Positions 9,221 to 18,430 are shown, counted from the first letter of the stretch. The stretch: 64,000 nt of DNA from Xenorhabdus kozodoii (GCF_002632875.1 NZ_NJCX01000001.1:172524-236523), one strand, 5' to 3'. Numbers and translations: made by a program. Notes: generated from the letters alone by a model not told the origin.

Positions 9221-11200
9221 ATGGCTGTCTTTGCAAAGAAAAAAATTGTATTAGGTATTATTACTGCTATTTCATCCTGCACGGCTTTAGCGACTCATCA
9301 TGGAGAAGATAAAATTGTTGTCACCACTGCGTCAGGTTTCCAGCAAGAGATTGAAGATGCACCTGCGTCTATTTCAGTTGTTAGCCGCGAACAGTTGGAA
9401 ACAAAAGCCTACCGTGATGTGACCGATGCATTGAAAGATGTACCGGGAGTGGTTGTTACTGGTGGTGGTAGCAGTAGCGATATTAGTATTCGTGGTATGG
9501 CATCACAATATACTATGATTTTAGTTGACGGCAAGCGCGTGGATACACGTAATACTCGTCCAAATAGTGATGGTTCTGGTATTGAGCAGGGGTGGTTACC
9601 GCCGTTGTCATCCATTGAGCGTGTGGAAATTGTACGCGGGCCAATGTCCTCCCTTTATGGCTCAGATGCTATGGGTGGGGTAATCAATATTATTACCCGT
9701 AAGGCACAAAAAGAATGGTATGTTAGTTTGCGTGGCGATACCACGTTCACAGAAAGTAAAAATTCAGGTAATAGTTATCAGACTAGTGCTTATGCTGCTG
9801 GGCCACTCATTGAGGGAATATTGGGGCTGAAAGTCAGTGGTTTGTTCTCTCACCGTAATGAAGATAAATTTATTGGTGGATTTAAAGAACAAGAAATACG
9901 TAATGGTGCGGCAACTTTCTCTCTGACACCTGATGAACAAAATAGTTTTGATTTTGAGATTGGGCGTTATGAACAAGATCGTGATACAACGGCTGGTAAG
10001 AGTAGTAAAACAAATGATATAAGCCGTTATAAGCGTAATAACTATTCAATTACTCACACAGGTGTTTATGATTTTGGTTCAATGACTTCTTATATTCAAC
10101 GGGATGAATCGAACAATCCAGAGCGTGAGATGAAATTTGCGGATACACTCTTTAGTAATCAGACAACATTCACTCTTGATGATCATACATTAAATGCAGG
10201 GGGACAATATCGTTATGAAAGCCTGCGTGATAACGAAAATAAAATGATGTCTTCCAAAGGAGTGAATAAACTTACTCGCTGGAGTTGGTCATTATTTGCT
10301 GAAGATGAATGGAAGATGACAAATGATTTAGCTTTAACAGGTGGTATTCGCTTAGATAAGGACGAGATTTTTGGTACTCACTGGACTCCTCGATTGTATG
10401 GCGTATGGCATGCTGATGAGCAATGGACAATTAAAGGTGGAGTGTCTACAGGATATCGTTCACCTAACTTGCGACAAGTAGCACCTAATTGGTGGCAAGC
10501 AACTGGAGGGGCTGGAGGAAATCAGATTATTATGAGTAATCCAAATCTGAAGCCTGAGAAAAGTGTCACTAAAGAAATTGGTGTTATCTGGAATAATCAA
10601 GATAACCTAAATGCAAGTGTTACGATTTATCATACTGATTTTAAAGACAAGATAACCGAAGATGTGATCTGTTTGAAAAACTCCCCAAAATGTCCTCTAG
10701 GTACTGGTAATTTCGATATAGTTCGAGGCCGTACTAATGTTTCTAAAGCAGCAATGTTTGGTGTAGAAACGACAATGAACTGGGATATTACAGACAATTG
10801 GTCATTGGCAATGAACTATACATATACCAATACAGAACAAAAAAGTGGGGAATATAAAGGTAAGCCATTAAATGAAATGCCAAAACATATGGCAAATGCG
10901 ACCTTGAATTGGCAAACACTACCTGGGATGCAAACTTGGGCTCGTATGAATTTCCGTAGTAAATCATCGGATTATCTGTCTCGTAGGACCAAGATAATAG
11001 GTGATAAAATGTTTCTCTCAATGGGAGATGGGCATCCATCCTACACTTTCTTTGATCTCGGTATGACTTATAAGGTAACGAAAAATCTTCGTGTATTAGG
11101 AGGTGTTTATAACATTTTTGATAAACAAGTTACTTCTGAAACACACGGTGCAGTCCTGGATGGCCGCCGCTACAACATCGGCATTAATTATGACTTTTAA
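9221..11200 (+). CDS. cirA: TonB-dependent siderophore receptor, CirA-like
   Basis: Outer-membrane gated beta-barrel importing ferric catecholate-type siderophores with energy from TonB. The 659-residue precursor (E. coli CirA 663) has a signal peptide ending ALA near residue 24 and a TonB box in DKIVVTTAS. The plug domain contains DAPASISVV, DVPGVVVTGG, the sequence VRGPMSSLYGSDAMGGVINII near 135-155, and a 22-strand barrel ending in Phe. It sits where cirA sits relative to lysP in E. coli, with three importer genes inserted between. Ligand specificity cannot be read from sequence, and YiuR of Yersinia is an equally good comparison. Confidence 0.85.
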   Translation: MAVFAKKKIVLGIITAISSCTALATHHGEDKIVVTTASGFQQEIEDAPASISVVSREQLETKAYRDVTDALKDVPGVVVTGGGSSSDISIRGMASQYTMILVDGKRVDTRNTRPNSDGSGIEQGWLPPLSSIERVEIVRGPMSSLYGSDAMGGVINIITRKAQKEWYVSLRGDTTFTESKNSGNSYQTSAYAAGPLIEGILGLKVSGLFSHRNEDKFIGGFKEQEIRNGAATFSLTPDEQNSFDFEIGRYEQDRDTTAGKSSKTNDISRYKRNNYSITHTGVYDFGSMTSYIQRDESNNPEREMKFADTLFSNQTTFTLDDHTLNAGGQYRYESLRDNENKMMSSKGVNKLTRWSWSLFAEDEWKMTNDLALTGGIRLDKDEIFGTHWTPRLYGVWHADEQWTIKGGVSTGYRSPNLRQVAPNWWQATGGAGGNQIIMSNPNLKPEKSVTKEIGVIWNNQDNLNASVTIYHTDFKDKITEDVICLKNSPKCPLGTGNFDIVRGRTNVSKAAMFGVETTMNWDITDNWSLAMNYTYTNTEQKSGEYKGKPLNEMPKHMANATLNWQTLPGMQTWARMNFRSKSSDYLSRRTKIIGDKMFLSMGDGHPSYTFFDLGMTYKVTKNLRVLGGVYNIFDKQVTSETHGAVLDGRRYNIGINYDF

Positions 11201-11260
11201 TTAATATTTCGTTTTCTATAAATATTAATCATTATACCTGTCATCCTGACATCATATAGA

Positions 11261-11301
11261 ATCATCCCGTCATTATTTTTGTCATGATGGGATGATTTTT
11301 T
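11261..11301 (+). terminator. Rho-independent terminator of the receptor gene
   Basis: Stem atcatcccgtcat (11261-11273) with atgatgggatgat (11284-11296), one G-T pair, 10-base loop, then six T. It lies about 60 bases after the receptor stop. Confidence 0.85.
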
Positions 11302-11343
11302 ACTATCAAAAAATCGTGATTCAATGGTAAATAGTTCTCCTCT

Positions 11344-11401
11344 GTGCTAAAAATTTATCAAAGGCTGATCAATGGATATGATGGCATTTAGTTTTAGCAC
11401 T
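11344..11401. repeat. Short inverted repeat
   Basis: gtgctaaaa (about 11344-11352) is repeated inverted as ttttagcac (about 11393-11401) across about 40 bases. It lies just before the larger MITE-like element and has no clear role. It could fold as a long hairpin in RNA. Confidence 0.4.
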
Positions 11402-11426
11402 AACTCAGTAAGGGCCTACTCCATAA

Positions 11427-11585
11427 GGCTCTGTAGTGTCGTAAAAAATAATAGATTTTTGGTGCTATCGCGCTTGCTATTTCTGGACTTGACGTGCAAA
11501 ATGCGTGCACTAAAAATAACTGATGTGTAAATATGCATCAGTTATTTTTTTTGCTTTGAATTATTTTTTACAACACCAAGAAGCC
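11427..11585. mobile_element. MITE-like element or insertion-sequence remnant
   Basis: 26-base ends at 11427-11452 and 11560-11585 are inverted copies of each other at 21 of 26 positions. They begin ggct on the left and end agcc on the right, and share gtaaaaaataat. Inside is a strong hairpin, aataactgatg/catcagttatt followed by a T-run (11515-11550), which can act as a terminator. No coding capacity and no obvious target duplication were seen. It resembles a non-autonomous element with terminal inverted repeats. The parent family is not identified. Confidence 0.5.
11514..11552 (+). terminator. Terminator-type hairpin inside the MITE-like element
   Basis: Eleven-base stem aataactgatg and catcagttatt with a short AT-rich loop and a tail of eight T. 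It precedes the puuP leader and could block read-through from the receptor side. A promoter-like TTGACG-16-TAAAAA lies just before it (about 11489-11516). Confidence 0.6.
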
Positions 11586-11659
11586 GGATCTTGTCCGGAT
11601 CAATATTGACCATAAGCAATCATAGTTGAAACTGGGTTGCTGTACTGAGGAATGCAAAC

Positions 11660-11872
11660 ATGGAGCAATTATTCTCTTTTGCACTTGTGCCAATTGGCGC
11701 TCGTTGCTGCAACGATGACTATGGGGCATGGTCCTCTGTCAATTCACGATCCTCCAACTCTTCTTTCTTTTCTGTTTATAGACAGATGCGAAGTCTACCC
11801 AGTAACTATCGATTAAGTAGTTGTATTAGTACCCAGATCGAAGTTATGGGAGGTTTCGCTCATGTTGCATAA
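11660..11872 (+). CDS. Possible leader ORF upstream of and overlapping puuP
   Basis: A 70-codon frame beginning [17 protein letters not shown], preceded by GAGGA eight bases before the ATG, a good ribosome site. It ends eight bases past the A of the puuP start, so the two genes overlap by 11 bases. Composition is Ser-rich and resembles no family I recognise. It may be a translated leader that couples or tunes puuP expression, as seen with several polyamine-related genes, or a chance frame. It sits between the MITE-like element and puuP with its own ribosome site. Confidence 0.3.
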   Translation: MEQLFSFALVPIGARCCNDDYGAWSSVNSRSSNSSFFSVYRQMRSLPSNYRLSSCISTQIEVMGGFAHVA

Positions 11873-13253
11873 TACCACCACCACTACGGCAACCGCGCTG
11901 GGTATTAACCAAACCAGTACAGACAATCGCGTTCAACTCAGAAGAACATTGACCCTGTTTCAAGTCGTCATGATGGGGCTTGCCTATCTGCAGCCGATGA
12001 CTATTTTTGATACATTTGGCATTGTCTCTGGTTTGACTGGCGGGCATGTTGCGACATCTTATGCTATCGCATTGACCGCAATTTTATTTACAGCACTAAG
12101 TTATGGAAAACTAATCAAGCGCTTTCCATCGGCGGGTTCTGCTTATACTTACGTACAAAAATCAATGAACCCCCATCTTGGATTTATGGTGGGCTGGTCT
12201 TCGTTACTGGATTATATGTTGATGCCAATGATCAATGTCTTATTGGCAAAGATCTATCTACAGGCGCTTTTTCCTGGCATTGATCCATGGCTCTTTGTGG
12301 TCGTGTTGACTGCACTGATGACAATATTCAATCTGAGTGGCATCAATGTTGTTGCAAATATCAATAGCATCGTTGTGATTGTCCAGATTGCTGTTATGGT
12401 CATACTCGTTGGGTTGATGGTTCGCGGTGTTTATAATGGAGAAGGTGCAGGAACCTTACTGAGTATTCAGCCATTTACATCAGAAGAAGCCCAATTAATC
12501 CCGATGATCACTGGCGCGACAATACTTTGTTTCTCATTTCTTGGATTTGATGGCATTAGCTCGTTGTCTGAAGAAACACCCAATGCTGGCAAGGTTGTGC
12601 CTAAAGCGATTTTTTTGACCGCATTAATTGGCGGTGTGATCTTCATTGCAGTCTCTTATTTCTTACAGCTCTATTTCCCGGATATTTCTCGGTTTAAAAA
12701 CCCAGATGCTTCCCAACCAGAAATTATCTTTTATGTTGCTGGTGCGTTATTCCAATATGTGATCCTCATATTTTCCAGTGTTACAGTCATGGCTTCGGGT
12801 ATGGCTGCTCATGCAGGGGTATCTCGTCTGCTTTATGTTATGGGACGTGATGGCGTACTGCCTGAAAAAGTATTTGCTTATATTCACCCTAAATGGCGTA
12901 CTCCCGCTATCAATGTCATTTTGGTTGGTATTATCGCCTTATCAGCATGCTGGCTGGATCTTGTGACGGCTACAGCACTGATTAATTTTGGTGCGTTGGT
13001 TGCCTTTACGTTCGTTAACTTATCAGTGATTTCTCAATTCTACATTCGTGAACGTCGCAATAATACCTTGAAAGACACCTTGAACTTTTTGATCTTGCCG
13101 CTTCTTGGAGCTGCAACAGTGGGTGTTTTATGGGTAAATTTGGAAGCAGACTCTATGGAGTTGGGCTTGGCTTGGGGAGGAATTGGCCTTATTTACATGT
13201 TCTTCCTGACTCGTAACTTCCGTCAACCCATGCCGCAGTTTACTGAATCATAG
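11862..13253 (+). CDS. puuP: Putrescine importer, PuuP-type APC permease
   Basis: Inner-membrane proton-coupled importer of the amino acid-polyamine-organocation superfamily, 463 residues with twelve helices. The sequence follows E. coli PuuP closely: [48 protein letters not shown], and VCF-like [20 protein letters not shown] conserved [13 protein letters not shown] lies in the second half. The ATG follows GGGAGG by seven bases. No puu catabolic genes flank it, so putrescine use must be encoded elsewhere or the substrate may differ. It lies between an iron receptor and an Rpn gene, a position not shared with E. coli. Confidence 0.85.
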   Translation: MLHNTTTTTATALGINQTSTDNRVQLRRTLTLFQVVMMGLAYLQPMTIFDTFGIVSGLTGGHVATSYAIALTAILFTALSYGKLIKRFPSAGSAYTYVQKSMNPHLGFMVGWSSLLDYMLMPMINVLLAKIYLQALFPGIDPWLFVVVLTALMTIFNLSGINVVANINSIVVIVQIAVMVILVGLMVRGVYNGEGAGTLLSIQPFTSEEAQLIPMITGATILCFSFLGFDGISSLSEETPNAGKVVPKAIFLTALIGGVIFIAVSYFLQLYFPDISRFKNPDASQPEIIFYVAGALFQYVILIFSSVTVMASGMAAHAGVSRLLYVMGRDGVLPEKVFAYIHPKWRTPAINVILVGIIALSACWLDLVTATALINFGALVAFTFVNLSVISQFYIRERRNNTLKDTLNFLILPLLGAATVGVLWVNLEADSMELGLAWGGIGLIYMFFLTRNFRQPMPQFTES

Positions 13254-13289
13254 TCAGAAAGTATCTTAGGTTACTATTATTGCTAAAAA

Positions 13290-13314
13290 AACAGCACCTT
13301 CGGGTGCTGTTTCT
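13290..13314 (+). terminator. Rho-independent terminator of puuP
   Basis: aacagcacc-ttcg-ggtgctgtt (13290-13311), a 9-base stem closed by a stable TTCG tetraloop. The T tail is short (ttct). It lies 37 bases after the stop. Confidence 0.75.
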
Positions 13315-13734
13315 CGGTAGAGATGAAGTGTATGTATTTTACCGGCACTTTGCCTTAGTCAAGTTCTGTTCATCCAACGGAGTTTGCCGCCAAGTTAAGA
13401 ACATTTCCTCCCCAGATTGACCCACAAAAAAATTTCTCGTTTAATAAGATTATTCTCCGTTGTGTTGCCACAATATCAGTCGTCCCGCTATTTAATGAAA
13501 AAATAATCTAAGCATAAGAAACCTGGTCATATATCCCCTTTTAATGGGGGATAATACCGATTAAACGGTGTGAATAACCTAATGAATATGTTGATTTTTC
13601 AGATAACAGGTTTGGAGATTGAAAAATGATCACAAATAGAGTAAAAAATGAATAGACATAACGTAAGATATCAGCAATTTTTATTGTTTCCAACAGAGTA
13701 ACCTTTGGAACAGTAATCTTTTGACGGGCGAGTA
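13315..13734. other. Intergenic region puuP-rpn
   Basis: About 420 AT-rich bases with no credible gene. A hairpin tatcccc/ggggata sits at 13532-13553. The rest shows no repeat or RNA gene that I recognise. Confidence 0.6.
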
Positions 13735-14721
13735 ATGAATAAAAAGACCACACCTACACCCCATGATGCGGCTTTCAAAGGGTTCATGACTCAGATTGAA
13801 AATGCCAAAGATTTTTTTGACATCCATCTGCCGGAAAAAATTAAGAGATTGTGTGACCTTAGTACATTAACATTAACCAACTCTTCATTTATTGACCGAC
13901 AGTTGCGCTCGAGAATGTCGGATGTCCTCTATTCGGTGAAAACTCAACAAGGGGATGGTTATATCTATGTCCTTGTTGAACATCAGTCCACCCCAGATAA
14001 AATGATGGCATGGCGAATGATGCATTATTCGTTTATGGCAATGAATCAGCATTTACAACAGGGAAATAAGGCATTGCCGCTGGTTGTGCCTGTTTTGTTT
14101 TACCACGGTAATAGCAGCCCTTACCCTTTCCAGCAGACCTGGACACAATGTTTTTCGTTGCCAGAGTTGGCGGAAGAGATGTATTTTAATCCGTTTCCGT
14201 TAGTTGATGTGACCGTGATTGATGATAACGAATTGGTGAATCATCGCAAAATCGCCGTGATGGAACTGGCAATGAAGCATAAAAATTTGCGGGAGGGGTT
14301 TAAGGTCGTGACCACGTTATTGGCACAGGCCCTTAAACACAATTATAATAGTGACAACGATGTGGTTACTATCCTTAATTACCTGTTTATCACGATGGAT
14401 TCACCGCATTTTGAGCTGGTGATCCAGCAACTAATTGGACAGGCAGATAGTCATCAGGAGGTGATTATGAGTATTGCTCAACGATTACAGGAAAAAGGCC
14501 GAGAAGAAGGCATTCAACAGGGACTTTTACAAGGTATCCAGCAAGGTATTTCACAAGGCATTCAGCAAGGTATTTCACAAGGCATTCAGCAAGGTAGGAA
14601 AGAAGGTCAACGTGAAGCACGATTAGAAATGGCGCGGAGCCTGTTAAAAAACGGTGTCAATATCGAGCTGATTATGGAAAGTACTGGTTTGAGCCGTGAT
14701 GAACTGCTCTCCTTGCAATAA
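13735..14721 (+). CDS. Rpn family recombination-promoting nuclease (YhgA-like)
   Basis: PD-(D/E)XK-type DNase of the Rpn/Transposase_31 family, 328 residues. The N-terminal domain shows the catalytic set: D63 in SRMSDVLY and E82-H83-Q84 in VLVEHQS. These match the active-site Asp63 known in E. coli RpnA. Family members cut DNA, raise recombination and can act in phage defence. The C-terminal third holds seven G-I-x-Q tetrapeptide repeats (about residues 259-286), then a helical segment. An internal start with a near-perfect ribosome site lies at 14467. Despite the old transposase label there are no terminal repeats. Confidence 0.88.
   Translation: MNKKTTPTPHDAAFKGFMTQIENAKDFFDIHLPEKIKRLCDLSTLTLTNSSFIDRQLRSRMSDVLYSVKTQQGDGYIYVLVEHQSTPDKMMAWRMMHYSFMAMNQHLQQGNKALPLVVPVLFYHGNSSPYPFQQTWTQCFSLPELAEEMYFNPFPLVDVTVIDDNELVNHRKIAVMELAMKHKNLREGFKVVTTLLAQALKHNYNSDNDVVTILNYLFITMDSPHFELVIQQLIGQADSHQEVIMSIAQRLQEKGREEGIQQGLLQGIQQGISQGIQQGISQGIQQGRKEGQREARLEMARSLLKNGVNIELIMESTGLSRDELLSLQ
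14467..14721 (+). CDS. Nested short protein within rpn (RpnS-like antitoxin candidate)
   Basis: In the reading frame of the Rpn gene, an ATG at 14467 is preceded by AGGAGGTGAT (14456-14465), ten bases complementary to the 16S rRNA tail and correctly spaced. It would give an 84-residue protein made of the G-I-x-Q repeats and the C-terminal helical domain, without the nuclease domain. In E. coli, rpn genes are known to encode such a short C-terminal product that blocks the toxic full-length nuclease. The start site is seen in the sequence; expression and inhibition are inferred. Confidence 0.6.
   Translation: MSIAQRLQEKGREEGIQQGLLQGIQQGISQGIQQGISQGIQQGRKEGQREARLEMARSLLKNGVNIELIMESTGLSRDELLSLQ
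14509..14592 (+). repeat. Intragenic 12/24-base tandem repeat in rpn
   Basis: Seven 12-base units encoding G-I-Q-Q, G-L-L-Q or G-I-S-Q. The last four form two perfect 24-base copies (14545-14568 and 14569-14592). Changes in copy number would keep frame and alter the length of both the full and nested proteins. Confidence 0.9.
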
Positions 14722-14834
14722 CCCCCAATTTCCCCCCTTTTTCGTGTTGTCTTGCCTGCGTTTTTCGGCGCGGGTAAGGGGCACGCGGGGCGAAGCTGAA
14801 AAACGCGCCATTTAGCTTATTGAACCTTCATAAT

Positions 14835-14866
14835 ACGGTGCCTAACCTCACAAAGTTTGGCACCGT
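14835..14866 (-). terminator. Hairpin after the pqaA-like gene
   Basis: acggtgcc (14835-14842) pairs with ggcaccgt (14859-14866), an 8-base stem between the convergent rpn and pqaA-like genes. No strong T-run exists on either strand, so it is a weak terminator candidate for both. A surrounding gaagct/agcttc pair could extend it. Confidence 0.45.
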
Positions 14867-14880
14867 CGAGCTTCAGCGGC

Positions 14881-16365
14881 TTACGGGGTATTATCCCCTA
14901 ATCCGCGACCAGGCAGAGTCTGGCAAGTTGCCCCATTCGAAGGGGGAGCTACCTGTGAGTATTTTTCGTCTGGTGTAATATAAACTTGTGTTGTTGCTAC
15001 ATAACCATCATCAAAGGTTGCTTCTATATACGTAGCCTCCCACCCTGGGCTTGTATAGTTCAATGGAATATCAATTTTTTCGTCTGAGGGAATATCAAGT
15101 AATGATGGTATATATCTAATACCACATGCGTAGCGAAAATCTCTGGCTACAGGGTTTATCGCTGTCCAACGGGTGATTTTCACCGGTTTTTCTGAAAAAC
15201 TTACCGTGAGGGTATTATCATGAATAAGACTCTTGATCTGCGGCAATGCTTCTTTATTCTGAAAGCGATTTACGAAAGAAATAATCGATTGTTCGGTAAA
15301 TTTCTTGATGCCGTAGTGATCGGTGTTTGGTGCAATGCGTAGGGACTTTTCGCCTGGCAGTTTGTCATAATAAAATCGGGTATTATCAGGAGCATAAAAA
15401 TCATCCCCGCTAGCATTGATGATATATTTAGGTATGGCGAGGCGTGATTGGTAAGTTGAGTTCATATATTGTAATGGATCTTCTATCTCCATTAATTTCG
15501 AAAAACGGGGTGTTTTTATTAACCTGTCGATACCTTGCTGATAATAGGGGTAAAAAGCAACAGGCCAGTTTCCTCCGTAGGAACGGTACATATGTTCCAA
15601 TCCTGAAGTGGTTCCAAGTAAATCAATAACAAATGGGATAATGGCTTCAACGTCTGGATCGGAGATAGCCGTTAACCAGGTCGTCCATCCGCGTTTGGAT
15701 GCGCCTGTAACGATGAATTTGTTGACATCCCATTTTGTCAGTTCTTGTTTTGCTACTCTCATCGCCTGAGATACTGAGGTAGCCATTGGAATGTGTAATG
15801 GCACCAATTCTCTCTGCTCAGGGGCGTCCATAAACAGTGCCCAGCTACGGGCAACGCTGTAGTCTTCTTTAAGTGGCTTCTTATCATTTTGGTACGTTAA
15901 ATACTGATTAGGTATGTTACTGACTGAAATGACTATAGTCTTCGTTGAGCGGGCAATATTTGCCAGTACCTCCTCACTAAAATCGGTAGGTTTATTGGCC
16001 TCTTGTGAACCATCGCCATAGTTTATTCCATTATTCACCACGACAAGCGCTCGCTGTGATTTTGGCGTTTTCGGAATATACATATCAACATTATGTTGCC
16101 ATTGGTCAGGGCTGACCAGATTATCAGGAGACCATGATTGTGAGGTCATCTTGTATCTATTTAATTTAATCTGAGATCGTGTTTCTTTACTGGTAAGCGA
16201 GTAATTAACCGGCTCTGTCGACAGTTTTTCTCGATAATCCGGTATAACGTGATAAAAACGACCATCACTGTTGTTCTGCCATCTCATTTTATTGTCTTTA
16301 GCCAGAGCAAAACTTCCCGTGGAAGCCAATATCATTAGCGTGACAATCATGCTTTTTACTTTCAT
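14881..16365 (-). CDS. pqaA: PhoPQ-activated pathogenicity-related protein (PqaA-like)
   Basis: Exported alpha/beta-hydrolase-like protein of the PhoPQ-related family, 494 residues. A signal peptide with a hydrophobic core (MIVTLMILASTGSFALA) probably ends near residue 23. The nucleophile elbow region reads VTGASKRGWTTW, a G-x-S-x-x-G pattern. Later motifs include NASGDDFYAPD and NTDHYG, plausible Asp and His partners. In Salmonella pqaA is induced by PhoPQ and linked to resistance to antimicrobial peptides. phoQ lies 46 kb downstream in this window. A good AAGGA ribosome site precedes the ATG. I found no convincing PhoP box. Substrate is unknown. Confidence 0.8.
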   Translation of the reverse strand: MKVKSMIVTLMILASTGSFALAKDNKMRWQNNSDGRFYHVIPDYREKLSTEPVNYSLTSKETRSQIKLNRYKMTSQSWSPDNLVSPDQWQHNVDMYIPKTPKSQRALVVVNNGINYGDGSQEANKPTDFSEEVLANIARSTKTIVISVSNIPNQYLTYQNDKKPLKEDYSVARSWALFMDAPEQRELVPLHIPMATSVSQAMRVAKQELTKWDVNKFIVTGASKRGWTTWLTAISDPDVEAIIPFVIDLLGTTSGLEHMYRSYGGNWPVAFYPYYQQGIDRLIKTPRFSKLMEIEDPLQYMNSTYQSRLAIPKYIINASGDDFYAPDNTRFYYDKLPGEKSLRIAPNTDHYGIKKFTEQSIISFVNRFQNKEALPQIKSLIHDNTLTVSFSEKPVKITRWTAINPVARDFRYACGIRYIPSLLDIPSDEKIDIPLNYTSPGWEATYIEATFDDGYVATTQVYITPDEKYSQVAPPSNGATCQTLPGRGLGDNTP

Positions 16366-16684
16366 CTTTTATCCTTAATTTAAAAGTTAAATATAATGTT
16401 GCTACTGCTGTTTGTTGTTCCAGGTTTAGTTTCAGTGGGCGACTAAATTGCTTTCCTGCTGATTCAGTTCGTGCTATGCCAAAATGGGAGATGTGGCTTT
16501 AGCTCCTACATGCCCTAACTTTGTCGAATGGAGTGCACCTTCGGGTGTTATTTTTATTTGTAATGAGAAAAGAGAGTGTAAATCATACAAACTTTATCAA
16601 AAGGCATCATATAATAAGGAAATTTGCCGTGCCTGATTTCATTAAGAACTTTTTTGTCTGGTTGAGTAAGGTAAGAGAATTATT
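16366..16684. other. Divergent intergenic region pqaA-dld
   Basis: 319 bases serving as upstream regions for both genes. A degraded TTCG hairpin (gcacc-ttcg-ggtgt, about 16536-16550, followed by atttttattt) resembles the puuP terminator and may be a relic. Nothing else is supported. Confidence 0.5.
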
Positions 16685-18430
16685 ATGAATGATGCTAAAA
16701 ATCCCCAAAATCAGCGATTAATCGCCACTCTCACGAATATTGTTGGATCTTCTTATCTTTTAACAGAGCCTCGAAAAACGGAACGTTACCGTAAAGGCTT
16801 TCGGTCTGGACAAGGGGATGCCCTTGCAGTTGTATTTCCGGCATCATTATTGGAGTTGTGGAAAATATTCAAAGCCTGTGTGGATGCCGACAAAATTATT
16901 TTAATGCAGGCGGCCAATACAGGGTTAACGGAAGGATCGACACCGAGTGGTAATGATTATGATCGCGATATTGTCATTATTAATACCTTACGCATGGATA
17001 AAATTCAGGTTCTTCAATCAACCAATCAAGTTATTGCATTCCCTGGCAGCACATTGTGGCATCTAGAAAAAGTGTTGAAACCATTGGGACGTGAACCTCA
17101 TTCAGTTATTGGTTCATCCTGTATTGGTGCATCCATTATTGGGGGAATTTGTAATAATTCAGGGGGATCTTTGGTTCAGCGTGGGCCAGCTTATACTGAG
17201 ATGGCGCTATATGGCCGTGTCAATGAACAGGGGGAAGCCGAACTGATTAACCACTTGGGGATATCGTTAGGTGAACATCCTGAGGCGATTTTGACTCGTC
17301 TGGAAGAGCAAGGTTATCGAACCGAAGATATTCAGCACAGTGACCGAGCCGCTTCTGATCATGAATATTCACGGCGTGTTCGAAATGTTGATGCCGATAC
17401 ACCATCACGGTTTAATGCCGATGAGCGCAGGTTGTTTGAAGCCTCCGGCTGTGCGGGTAAATTGGTTGTTTTTGCCGTTCGCCTTGATACTTTCCCAGCA
17501 GAGCCATCTTCACAAGTTTTTTATATCGGCACTAATCAACCCGAAGTATTGACAGAATTGCGTCGTCATATTCTATCGCATTTCCAGCACTTGCCCGTCG
17601 CCGGAGAATATATGCATCGTGATGTATTTGATATTACAGAAATATATGGGAAAGACACCTTCATTATGATTGATAAACTCGGCACAGATAAAATGCCACT
17701 GTTTTTTAATTTGAAAGGACGGGTGGATGCGATATTAGGCAAAGTGCCATTTTTACCATCACATTTTACAGATCGTGTTATGCAGGGGATCAGTCGCTTA
17801 TTGCCCTCCCATTTACCCACTCGCCTGAAAGAGTACCGAAATCGTTTTGAACATCACTTGATGCTGAAAATGTCAGGCGATGGGATAAAAGAGGCGGGGG
17901 AGTGGCTGGAAAGTTACTTCAAGCAGGCTGAGGGCGAGTATTTTGTTTGTACTCCAGAAGAGGGGGCGAAAGCGTTCTTGCATCGTTTTGCGGCTGCCGG
18001 CGCAGCGATCCGTTATCAGGCTGTTCATAGTAATGAAGTGGAAGATATTTTGGCATTGGATATTGCCTTACGACGCAATGATCGTGAATGGTTTGAAACT
18101 TTACCCGCCGAGATTAATGCCGCGTTAGTCCATCGGCTCTATTACGGGCATTTTATGTGCCATGTTTTTCACCAGGACTATATTGTTAAAAAGGGGACAG
18201 ATGTCCATGCATTGAAAACAAAAATGCTGGAAATTTTGAATCAGCGTGGGGCGGAATACCCTGCCGAACATAACGTTGGTCACTTGTATAAAGCTAAACC
18301 ACAGCTTAAACGTTTCTACCAAGTCATTGATCCAACCAATACTTTAAACCCTGGAATTGGGAAAACCTCCAAGCTGAAAAATTGGGGAAGAGGGTGTGGT
18401 TGCCAGGTTACTGAGCATCAACATGATTAG
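16685..18430 (+). CDS. dld: Quinone-dependent D-lactate dehydrogenase
   Basis: Peripheral inner-membrane flavoenzyme that oxidises D-lactate to pyruvate and passes electrons to the quinone pool. The 581-residue protein (E. coli Dld 571) has an N-terminal FAD-binding domain, with QAANTGLTEGSTPSGNDYDR near residue 78 and GSSCIGASIIGGICNNSGGS near 142. Membrane-binding and cap domains follow, and the C-terminus has AEHNVGHLY and DPTNTLNPGIGKT. It ends in a Cys-Gly-Cys tail. A monocistronic gene with a terminator shared with convergent sbcB. Confidence 0.96.
   Translation: MNDAKNPQNQRLIATLTNIVGSSYLLTEPRKTERYRKGFRSGQGDALAVVFPASLLELWKIFKACVDADKIILMQAANTGLTEGSTPSGNDYDRDIVIINTLRMDKIQVLQSTNQVIAFPGSTLWHLEKVLKPLGREPHSVIGSSCIGASIIGGICNNSGGSLVQRGPAYTEMALYGRVNEQGEAELINHLGISLGEHPEAILTRLEEQGYRTEDIQHSDRAASDHEYSRRVRNVDADTPSRFNADERRLFEASGCAGKLVVFAVRLDTFPAEPSSQVFYIGTNQPEVLTELRRHILSHFQHLPVAGEYMHRDVFDITEIYGKDTFIMIDKLGTDKMPLFFNLKGRVDAILGKVPFLPSHFTDRVMQGISRLLPSHLPTRLKEYRNRFEHHLMLKMSGDGIKEAGEWLESYFKQAEGEYFVCTPEEGAKAFLHRFAAAGAAIRYQAVHSNEVEDILALDIALRRNDREWFETLPAEINAALVHRLYYGHFMCHVFHQDYIVKKGTDVHALKTKMLEILNQRGAEYPAEHNVGHLYKAKPQLKRFYQVIDPTNTLNPGIGKTSKLKNWGRGCGCQVTEHQHD

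Noticed and set aside
13735-14721. Interpretation of the rpn gene as an insertion-sequence transposase
   Set aside because: There are no flanking terminal inverted repeats or target duplications. The family is a stand-alone nuclease.
16366-16470. PhoP box before the pqaA-like gene
   Set aside because: A TAAAC half-site is present, but the second half is 14 bases away or matches at only 3 of 5 bases at the expected 11-base step.
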